DNA of 18,294 bases from Candidatus Aerophobota bacterium. GTDB taxonomy: Bacteria; Aerophobota; Aerophobia; Aerophobales; AE-B3A. Position 1 is the stretch's first letter; each line of letters begins with the position of its first letter. The stretch covers positions 1-18,294 of the forward strand of contig JAUWXE010000011.1 of assembly GCA_030616535.1 (NCBI GenBank), read 5' to 3'. Below, in pieces: positions 1 through 5,981 of this stretch. Under the pieces are notes generated by a model. The model had not been told where the DNA came from. It ran no database searches and saw only the letters and a list, made by a program, of their open reading frames with translations. The position numbers and the translations under genes were made by a program.

Positions 1-71
1 ACGTTGTAAGAAGCGCTAATAAACAAGCAGATAAACTGGCTAAAGTGGCAGCGAGAGGAAAGAGGGAATGA
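1..71 (+). CDS. rnhA: Ribonuclease HI, C-terminal end (partial)
   Basis: Only the last 22 codons are in the window (reading from base 3, TGA at 69-71). The tail reads VVRSANKQADKLAKVAARG and then KRE. The N-K-x-A-D-x-L-A pattern is typical of the last helix of RNase HI, where the conserved Asp helps hold the metal ions that cleave the RNA strand of RNA:DNA hybrids. The call rests on this short motif and the body of the gene is not visible. The last four sense codons and the stop run into the 5' strand of the rnpB P1 helix, so the gene end and the start of the RNase P RNA share bases. Another RNase H-fold protein is possible. Confidence 0.6.
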   Translation, partial: VVRSANKQADKLAKVAARGKRE

Positions 72-496
72 GGTGACCGCGGGATACCTAAAAGGTTCCT
101 GAGGAAAGTCCGGGCTCCAAAAAAAGGGTACTGGGTAACACCCAGGAAAGGCAACTTTACGGAAAGTGTCACAGAAACCAAACCGCCGCAATGAGGAAGC
201 TATGCTTTGTCATTAGAAGTTTGAAGAGTTAGTTTTTTAACTAAAAACTAATCGTCAAGCTTCTAGTAGTCCGAAGGACTGCTGTGGTAAGGGTGCAAAG
301 GTGGGGTAAGAGCCTACCGGTGAAAAAGTGATTTTTCACCTGGACAAACCCTACTCGGAGCAAGGCCAAATAGGAGGGTTTAACCCTCGGGTAGGCTGCT
401 GGAGGCCCAGGGTAACCTGGGTCCTAGATAAATGGTCACCACCGAAGGGATATGTTCCTTTCGGTAACAGAACCCGGCTTACGTTTCCCTCTTTCC
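57..496 (+). ncRNA. rnpB: RNase P RNA (type A), catalytic RNA of tRNA 5' maturation
   Basis: The catalytic RNA that trims the 5' leader from pre-tRNAs together with the protein RnpA. All the main conserved blocks are present: GAGGAAAGTCCGGGCTCC at 101-118 (CR-I, P4 5' strand), GGGTGCAAAGG...GGTAAGAGCCTACCGG at 291-320 (CR-II/III), GGAGCAAGGCCAAATAGG at 357-374, and ACAGAACCCGGCTTA at 467-481 (CR-V, P4 3' strand). The ends are set by a perfect 12-bp P1 helix, 57-68 with 485-496. A long arm at 214-265 (about 20 pairs with a small internal loop) fits P12, and GGTGAAAAA/TTTTTCACC (319-340) is a further hairpin. The GGAGCAAGGCCAAATAGG block and overall plan fit type A rather than the Bacillus type B. 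About 440 nt is at the long end for type A, mainly because of the extended arms. The exact mature ends are inferred from P1 only. Confidence 0.95.
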
Positions 497-572
497 TTTG
501 TTGTGTTGGTTAAAGAGATTGAAAACTCTAAAGGGACAATCGAATTTAAATCTCGATTAAGGAGGATGGAGG

Positions 573-746
573 ATGAAGAAGTGGCTAAAGATCTTAGGTG
601 GAGCGGTGGCAACCACAGTAGGAATATGGTTGATTGTGATTTTTGCCCCCATGGTTTTAATTTTTTTGGAGGGAATAGTGGGTATAGCAGCAGCCTTGGT
701 GGGATTAATTATTCTGGCTATAGGTATCAGCGAACTAAAAGAGTAA
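573..746 (+). CDS. Small two-helix membrane protein, function unknown
   Basis: A 57-residue reading frame that I do not recognise. It starts MKKWLKILGG and ends GISELKE. Residues 7-32 and 34-51 are almost entirely hydrophobic (Ile, Leu, Val, Gly, Ala, Phe), divided by a single Glu at 33. This fits a short transmembrane hairpin with a basic N-terminus and a charged C-terminal tail. The start is supported by AAGGAGG at 559-565, 7 bases before the ATG. A second ATG at 565 lies in another frame and opens a frame without membrane or family character. The gene sits between rnpB and rpmA. The hydrophobic pattern in one frame plus the ribosome binding site argue that it is real, but no family is claimed. 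Confidence 0.65.
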   Translation: MKKWLKILGGAVATTVGIWLIVIFAPMVLIFLEGIVGIAAALVGLIILAIGISELKE

Positions 747-764
747 CTTCTAGCTCTAAGACTT

Positions 765-805
765 AAGGGATTGGTCAATCAAATCTTGATTGGTTCCTTA
801 TCTTT
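765..805 (+). terminator. Possible hairpin terminator after the small membrane protein gene
   Basis: AAGGGA (765-770) can pair with TTCCTT (794-799, one G-T), and CAATCAA (776-782) with TTGATTG (786-792) around a 3-base loop. A 5-base stretch (771-775) is left unpaired on the 5' side. The tail ATCTTT is only weakly T-rich, so termination would be partial at best. It separates the rnpB region from rpmA. It could equally be a processing hairpin. Confidence 0.35.
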
Positions 806-860
806 AAGCTGCTAATTTTAGCAAAGTTCAAGATTTAGACGGCTGAGAAAGGAGTGTTTT

Positions 861-1103
861 ATGGCTCACAAAAAAGGACAAGGTCATTCTTCTAACGGAA
901 GGGAAAGCCTTTCCAAGCGTCTGGGGGTGAAGAATTTTGGTGGACAGTTTGTTCAAGCCGGCAGTATCTTGGTAAGACAGCGAGGTTCAAAATTTTGCCC
1001 TGGTTTTAATGTAGGTAAGGGTAGAGATGATACCTTATTCGCTAAAGTTGATGGGTATGTGAAATTTGAAGGAAAAAGAAGAGTTAGCGTGTATGTAGCA
1101 TAG
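861..1103 (+). CDS. rpmA: 50S ribosomal protein bL27
   Basis: An 80-residue bL27, a protein of the large ribosomal subunit whose N-terminal tail reaches the peptidyl transferase centre. It starts MAHKKGQGHSSNGRES and carries the family core RLGVKNFGGQFVQAGSILVR followed by QRG and GKGRDDTLFAKVDGYVKFE. Length is close to the usual 80-90. The N-terminus begins directly with AHKKG, so it has no Firmicutes-type extension that a Prp protease would remove. Ribosome binding site AAAGGAG lies at 848-854, 6 bases before the ATG. rplU (bL21), the usual upstream partner, is not adjacent: a small membrane protein gene and rnpB are there instead. The aminotransferase gene follows after 11 bases. Confidence 0.96.
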   Translation: MAHKKGQGHSSNGRESLSKRLGVKNFGGQFVQAGSILVRQRGSKFCPGFNVGKGRDDTLFAKVDGYVKFEGKRRVSVYVA

Positions 1104-1114
1104 GGCAGGCGAAA

Positions 1115-2245
1115 TTGAAGCAAAGGTTATTTACTCCGGGACCCACACCGCTTCCGGAGGAAGTAAGATTAGCTCAGGCGAAAGAGATCGTTCATCACAG
1201 GGGTAAGGAATTCGCTGAGATTTTTAAAGAAGTCCGCCAGGGATTAAAGGACGTTTTCCAAACCAAAGAGGAAGTCTTTGTCTTCACTACCTCTGGAACA
1301 GGAGCTATGGAAGCGGCTGTAGCCAATCTTCTTTCCTCGGGTGACAGGGTGCTGGTAATTAGGGGCGGAAAATTTGGAGAAAGATGGGCCGAGATCGCTA
1401 CCGCTTTCGGTGTTCAGGTGATCCCTCTCGATGTTGAGTGGGGAAGTGCACCTGATCCAGGTTTAATAAAGAAAAAACTAACTGCACATCAGGAAATAAA
1501 AGCTGTCTTCACCCAATTAGTGGAAACTTCCACCGGGGTGGTTTACGACATCAAAGCTATAGCGGAAGTGCTGAGGACAACAGAAGCTATACTGGTGGTG
1601 GATGCTATAAGTGGATTAGGTGCCCAATCCCTTCCCACCCATGAGTGGAGGATAGATGTGGTGATAGGGGGCTCTCAGAAAGCTTTGATGATTCCTCCCG
1701 GATTAGCTTTTGTTACTTTATCACCAAAGACATGGAGCTTCGTGGAAAATTCCAATTGTCCCCGCTACTACTGGGATTTTAAAAAGGTTAGGAAAGCCCT
1801 TGATAAAAATCAAACTCCTTATACTCCGGCTGTTTCTTTGATCTGCGCTTTGAGAGAATCTTTGAGACTTCTCAGAAAAGAAGGTTGGGAAAATGTCCTG
1901 GCCAGGCATGCCAGGTTGGCCGAGGCTACTCGTAAGGCAGCTTTAGCTTTGGGGCTAAAGATTTTCAGTAAGGTTCCTTCCAACGTGGTAACAGCAATAG
2001 AAGTTCCCTCGCAGATTGATGCAAATGAGCTGAGAACCATGATGCAGGATGGATACGGAGTGGAAGTAGCCGGAGGACAGGAGGAGCTGGCAGGCAAAAT
2101 TATCCGTATTGCTCACCTCGGATGGATGGATGGAAGCGATATGATAGCAGCTGTATCTTCTCTGGAGATCAGTTTGTTAAATTTGGGCTGTCCTGTAACA
2201 TTGGGGAAGGGGGTTGCTGCGGCTGAGAAGGTATTGAGGGAATAA
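1115..2245 (+). CDS. Class V aminotransferase (serine/alanine-glyoxylate or phosphoserine type)
   Basis: A 376-residue PLP enzyme of the fold-type I, class V family. The N-terminus KQRLFTPGPTPLPEEV is the family hallmark (TPGPTP) and supports the TTG start at 1115, with AGGGCAGG 5 bases upstream. The cofactor sites are visible: SGTGAMEAAV (60-69), VVDAISGLG with Asp163, which should contact the pyridine nitrogen, and GGSQKALMIPPG with Lys189 as the Schiff-base lysine. The family contains serine-glyoxylate, alanine-glyoxylate and serine-pyruvate aminotransferases. In several bacteria and archaea without a classical SerC, a member sits beside serA and is thought to aminate 3-phosphohydroxypyruvate. 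The adjoining serA two bases downstream supports that role here, by inference. No neighbour points to the one-carbon serine cycle. Confidence 0.85.
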   Translation: MKQRLFTPGPTPLPEEVRLAQAKEIVHHRGKEFAEIFKEVRQGLKDVFQTKEEVFVFTTSGTGAMEAAVANLLSSGDRVLVIRGGKFGERWAEIATAFGVQVIPLDVEWGSAPDPGLIKKKLTAHQEIKAVFTQLVETSTGVVYDIKAIAEVLRTTEAILVVDAISGLGAQSLPTHEWRIDVVIGGSQKALMIPPGLAFVTLSPKTWSFVENSNCPRYYWDFKKVRKALDKNQTPYTPAVSLICALRESLRLLRKEGWENVLARHARLAEATRKAALALGLKIFSKVPSNVVTAIEVPSQIDANELRTMMQDGYGVEVAGGQEELAGKIIRIAHLGWMDGSDMIAAVSSLEISLLNLGCPVTLGKGVAAAEKVLRE

Positions 2246-2247
2246 AT

Positions 2248-3210
2248 ATGGAGGTAATGGCGAAAGTTCTGATCAGCGATCCTTTGGCAAAGGAAGGGGT
2301 AGAGAGATTAAAAGAAGAAGATGGTTTTAGGGTAAGAGAAGCACCAGGATTATCACAGGAAGAATTAATTAAAACAATCCCTGAATATGATGCTTTGATT
2401 GTCAGATCCGAAACCAGAGTAACCGAAGAGGTGATACGCGCAGCTTCGCGCCTTAAGATAATCGGCAGAGCTGGTACCGGCCTGGATAATATAGACATAA
2501 CCTCAGCCACCAAAAGAGGAATAATAGTGATGAATACTCCTGAGGGGAATACCATCTCCGCGGCTGAGCACACTATTTCCATGATATTAGCCCTTTCTCG
2601 TAATATTCCCCAGGCTCACTTTTCTCTTAGAAGTGGAGAATGGAATCGGAAAAAATTTATGGGAACTGAGGTCTATGGAAAGATTTTGGGCATAGTGGGA
2701 TTGGGGAGGGTCGGAAGTGAGGTAGCTAAGAGGGCTCAAGGGCTAAAGATGCGCATAATAGCCTACGATCCTTTCATCTCTAAAGAAAGAGCAGAACAGC
2801 TTGGGGTTACTCTCATAGATCTGGAGGAGCTTCTACCAGAAGTAGATTACCTTACGGTGCATACTCCCCTTACCTCCCAAACCAGGAATTTAATTGGGGA
2901 AAGAGAGATTGCCCTGATGAAAAAAGATGCCAGAATTATCAACTGTGCTCGGGGGGGGATCATTCAAGAAGATGCACTTTACCGGGCTCTTAAAGAAAAT
3001 AGACTTAAAGGGGCCGCTCTGGATGTTTTCGAAAAGGGAAAACCCTTTGATAGTCCTCTGTTAAAGCTAGATTCAGTGATCATTACTCCGCACTTAGGAG
3101 CTTCTACAGAGGAAGCTCAGAAAAGGGTTGCTTTAGATATAGTCCTGCAGGTTATAGACGCTCTTAAAGGGGGACCATTAAGAAATGTGGTTAACGTTCT
3201 CACCTCCTGA
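2248..3210 (+). CDS. serA: D-3-phosphoglycerate dehydrogenase, short form (D-2-hydroxyacid dehydrogenase family)
   Basis: A 320-residue enzyme that should oxidise 3-phosphoglycerate to 3-phosphohydroxypyruvate with NAD, the first step of serine synthesis. Visible parts: substrate-domain motif IVRSETRVTEEVI (51-63), GRAGTGLDNID (73-83), Rossmann motif GIVGLGRVGSEVA (148-160), CARGGII with catalytic Arg235, and TPHLGAST with His282. At the place of the usual catalytic Glu (VFxxEP) the protein has VFEKGKP, with Gly264. It ends at NVVNVLTS, just where longer SerA proteins continue into the intervening and ACT domains, so serine feedback through ACT is not expected. The ATG at 2248 has GAGGG 7 bases upstream. 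A second ATG at 2257 sits only 2 bases from GGAGG and is less likely. A related D-2-hydroxyacid dehydrogenase is possible. Confidence 0.85.
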   Translation: MEVMAKVLISDPLAKEGVERLKEEDGFRVREAPGLSQEELIKTIPEYDALIVRSETRVTEEVIRAASRLKIIGRAGTGLDNIDITSATKRGIIVMNTPEGNTISAAEHTISMILALSRNIPQAHFSLRSGEWNRKKFMGTEVYGKILGIVGLGRVGSEVAKRAQGLKMRIIAYDPFISKERAEQLGVTLIDLEELLPEVDYLTVHTPLTSQTRNLIGEREIALMKKDARIINCARGGIIQEDALYRALKENRLKGAALDVFEKGKPFDSPLLKLDSVIITPHLGASTEEAQKRVALDIVLQVIDALKGGPLRNVVNVLTS

Positions 3211-3260
3211 GGCAAAGTTAGTGCATCTTTAAGCATCTTTATTTTCAAGGTTTTTGACGC

Positions 3261-4625
3261 ATGAAAGATAGAAAAGAGTTAACCGAGGTTTTGGAAAGGC
3301 TTCCTCCCCAGAATTTAGAAGCAGAGAGGTCGGTACTGGGAGCGATGCTTCTAGAGAAAGAGACTATCCCTAAGGTTGCCCAGATAATAACAAGTTCCAG
3401 CGATTTCTACTCCGAGATCCATCGATTAATCTACGAAGGAATAATTAGTCTATTTGATAAAAATAAGCCGGTAGACCTGGTTACTCTGAGAGAGGAATTT
3501 CGCAAACGGGGTAAATTAGAAGAAGTGGGAGGAACTGCTTATCTGGCTGAGCTGGTCAATTCCGTGCCCACAACAGTAAATATATCTTATTACGCCGGGA
3601 TTGTAAAGGAAAAACAGGTCCTGAGAGAGCTGCTTAAGGCAGCTGCTTCTATCAGTGCCCTCTCCTACGATGCTTCACAGGATCTAGATGTTGTATTGGA
3701 TAAAGCTCAGAGTCTTATTTTTGACATAACCCGAAAGAGAATTAAAATCCCCTTTGTCCATATAAAAGATGTTTTAACGGGAACTTTTGAGCATATTGAA
3801 GCTCTGTATGAAAAAAAAGAACATGTTACCGGAATCTCTACCGGATTCACTCAATTGGATAGATTGACCTCTGGCTTTCACCCTTCTGATTTGATAATCA
3901 TCGCCGGCCGTCCTTCCATGGGAAAGACCTCTTTTGTCCTGAATATTGCCCAATACGCCGGAATCGAAGCCAACGTACCCTTGATTATATTTAGCCTGGA
4001 AAGTGCTAAGGAGCAGCTGGTAGAGCGCCTGCTCTGTTCGGAAGCAAGGGTTGACAGTCAGAAGTTACGTACCGGCTTTCTCTCTGAAGATGATTGGTCC
4101 AGACTTACTGATGCGGCAGGGGTCTTAGCTGATGCTCCCATTTACATTGACGATACTCCCAGTATTGGTGTGCTGGAGTTAAGAGCTAAAGTTCGTCAGG
4201 TAAAAGCTGAACATGATGTTAAAATGGCTATCGTTGATTACCTCCAGTTAATGCCGGGTGACAGACGGGCTGAAAGCAGGCAACAGCAGATATCTGAAAT
4301 ATCCCGGAGTTTAAAAGCTCTGGCTAAAGAATTAGGAATAGCAGTAGTGGCTATATCTCAGCTAAGCAGATCTGTGGAGAGAAGGGGAGAGGAAGATAAG
4401 CGTCCCCGGCTTTCCGATTTGCGTGAATCGGGGGCCATTGAACAGGATGCTGATCTGGTACTTTCTTTATACCGAGAATATTATTATTCGGGAAAACGTG
4501 AGGATGAAAGAGAAGCTGAGGTTAATATTAACAAGCAGCGTCGTGGACCTACAGGTAGAGTGCCTTTGATCTTCTTGAGTGAATATACTCGCTTTGAGGA
4601 CCGAGAACCCGGAGAGATAGGGTGA
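3261..4625 (+). CDS. dnaB: Replicative DNA helicase DnaB
   Basis: The 454-residue hexameric 5'-3' helicase that opens the replication fork and binds primase. The N-terminal domain (about 14-115) contains PPQNLEAERSVLGAMLLE, the DnaB signature. The RecA-like motor follows: Walker A GRPSMGKTS at 216-224, FSLES with the expected catalytic Glu at 247, Walker B region MAIVDYLQL at 322-330, ISQLSR at 365-370, LRESGAIEQDAD (387-398) and KQRRGPTG (425-432) carrying the Arg finger. It is full length, with no intein. The ribosome binding site is weak (AAGG, 10 bases before ATG). The 50-base gap after serA holds a short direct repeat (GCATCTTTA at 3223-3231 and 3233-3241). purA follows after 14 bases, so the two are probably co-transcribed. 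Confidence 0.96.
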   Translation: MKDRKELTEVLERLPPQNLEAERSVLGAMLLEKETIPKVAQIITSSSDFYSEIHRLIYEGIISLFDKNKPVDLVTLREEFRKRGKLEEVGGTAYLAELVNSVPTTVNISYYAGIVKEKQVLRELLKAAASISALSYDASQDLDVVLDKAQSLIFDITRKRIKIPFVHIKDVLTGTFEHIEALYEKKEHVTGISTGFTQLDRLTSGFHPSDLIIIAGRPSMGKTSFVLNIAQYAGIEANVPLIIFSLESAKEQLVERLLCSEARVDSQKLRTGFLSEDDWSRLTDAAGVLADAPIYIDDTPSIGVLELRAKVRQVKAEHDVKMAIVDYLQLMPGDRRAESRQQQISEISRSLKALAKELGIAVVAISQLSRSVERRGEEDKRPRLSDLRESGAIEQDADLVLSLYREYYYSGKREDEREAEVNINKQRRGPTGRVPLIFLSEYTRFEDREPGEIG

Positions 4626-4639
4626 AGGAGTAAGTAAGA

Positions 4640-5899
4640 TTGGCCAACATAGTAGTAGTGGGAACACAATGGGGAGATGAGGGCAAGGGTAGAGTTATCG
4701 ACTCCTTAGCCAGGACTTCAGATGTGGTGGTGAGATTTCAAGGAGGCAGTAACGCCGGACATACAGTGGTAGTAAATGGAGAAAAATTTATCTTTCATCT
4801 TATTCCTTCCGGTGCTCTTCATCCAGGAAAAAAATGTATAATTGGCAACGGAGTAGTAGTTGATCCGCAAGATTTACTCCTCGAGATTGAAACCCTTCGA
4901 TCTAAGCAGATCGAACTCACGGATCTTTATCTTTCCAGCAACGCTCACGTTGTCATGCCTTATCATAAAAGAATAGAGCAAATTGAGGAAGAACGAAGAG
5001 GTGAGCAAAGAATAGGAACTACCAAAAGAGGAATAGGACCTGCCTATGCTGATAAAGCAGCCAGGAGAGGCATTAGAGTGGCAGATCTTTTAGAGAAGGC
5101 GGTTTTGGCTGAAAAATTGAAAATAAATCTCGACTTCTGGAAAAATTTCTACGGACTGGACTACTCCGCCGAAGATCTCCTTCACCAGTATCTGGAATAT
5201 GGGAGGAAATTAAAAAGATATGTTACTGATACCTCCCTTCTCGTTAATCGACTAATGCAAGAAGGCAAAAACATCCTTTTTGAAGGAGCACAGGGAACCT
5301 TGCTAGATGTTGATCATGGAACATATCCCTTTGTAACCTCATCCAATGCCGTAGCAGGCGGTGCTTGTACTGGCACAGGAATAGGTCCCACTAAGATAAG
5401 CGAGGTTTTAGGAGTAGCTAAGGCCTACATTACCAGGGTAGGACAGGGTCCTTTCCCCACAGAAATACAGGGAAAGATAGGAGAGATACTTAGGAAAGGA
5501 GGACAGGAGTACGGAGCTACTACCGGTAGGCCAAGAAGATGTGGATGGTTTGACGGAGTCATTCTCAGGTACGCGGCTAGAGTAAATGGGCTTGATGAAC
5601 TCATTTTAACCAAACTGGATGTTTTAGATTTATTAGATAAGATAAAAATCTGTGTCGGTTATAAATACAGAGGAAAGGTGATCCAGGATTTTCCCTTTGA
5701 ACTCGAGCGTTGGGAGAGATGTCAGCCTGTTTATGAGGAGATGGAGGGATGGAAGCAGGATACTTCCAGGATAAAGATAGAAAAAGATCTCCCTAAGAGG
5801 ACCCGGGAGTATATAAGAAAAATTGAAGAAATTGGAGGACTATCTATTCGTCGTCTTTCTCTGAATCCCGAAAGGAGTGAATTTTTACCATTGCACTGA
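4640..5899 (+). CDS. purA: Adenylosuccinate synthetase
   Basis: A 419-residue enzyme joining IMP and aspartate with GTP to give adenylosuccinate, the committed step to AMP. Motifs: GTQWGDEGKG (8-17) with Asp13, IMP/GTP loop GSNAGHT with His41, GTTKRGIGPAY (126-136), EGAQGTLLDVDHGTYPFVTS, GVAKAYITRVGQGPFPTE and the C-terminal ATTGRPRRCGWFD. All the key residues I can check are there. The start is TTG at 4640. GAAGGAG at 4624-4630 lies 9 bases upstream, and the protein begins ANIVVVGTQWGDEGKG, as the family does. It ends before the clpC promoter, so it is probably the last gene of its unit, though I see no clear terminator in the 16 bases before the -35 box. Confidence 0.96.
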   Translation: MANIVVVGTQWGDEGKGRVIDSLARTSDVVVRFQGGSNAGHTVVVNGEKFIFHLIPSGALHPGKKCIIGNGVVVDPQDLLLEIETLRSKQIELTDLYLSSNAHVVMPYHKRIEQIEEERRGEQRIGTTKRGIGPAYADKAARRGIRVADLLEKAVLAEKLKINLDFWKNFYGLDYSAEDLLHQYLEYGRKLKRYVTDTSLLVNRLMQEGKNILFEGAQGTLLDVDHGTYPFVTSSNAVAGGACTGTGIGPTKISEVLGVAKAYITRVGQGPFPTEIQGKIGEILRKGGQEYGATTGRPRRCGWFDGVILRYAARVNGLDELILTKLDVLDLLDKIKICVGYKYRGKVIQDFPFELERWERCQPVYEEMEGWKQDTSRIKIEKDLPKRTREYIRKIEEIGGLSIRRLSLNPERSEFLPLH

Positions 5900-5915
5900 T
5901 TACTAATTCTATTTC

Positions 5916-5943
5916 TTGACAAGAGCCATATTTGTGCTATAGT
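5916..5943 (+). promoter_or_regulatory. Sigma70-type promoter for clpC
   Basis: TTGACA (5916-5921), a 16-base spacer and TATAGT (5938-5943) give a near-consensus housekeeping promoter. The predicted start near 5950 leaves a leader of about 30 bases before clpC. I see no CIRCE-like (HrcA) inverted repeat and no CtsR-like heptad repeat around it, so there is no visible heat-shock operator. Confidence 0.8.
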
Positions 5944-5981
5944 AAAATAGCTTCTTACTTTAATCTTGTGAGGTGCTGTGG

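Noticed and set aside
328..513. 61-residue open frame on the + strand
   Set aside because: It lies inside the RNase P RNA, across its conserved blocks, and has no ribosome binding site or family character.
452..766. 104-residue open frame on the + strand
   Set aside because: It starts within rnpB and overlaps the small membrane protein gene in another frame. The membrane protein frame has the better ribosome binding site and a clear hydrophobic pattern.
2169..2582. 137-residue open frame on the - strand
   Set aside because: It is antisense to the aminotransferase/serA genes, both well supported, and its composition is what a shadow frame gives.
3211..3260. Possible frameshifted C-terminal regulatory domain of SerA
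   Set aside because: Only 50 bases separate serA from dnaB, too short for the missing intervening and ACT domains, so this is a naturally short form and not a broken gene.
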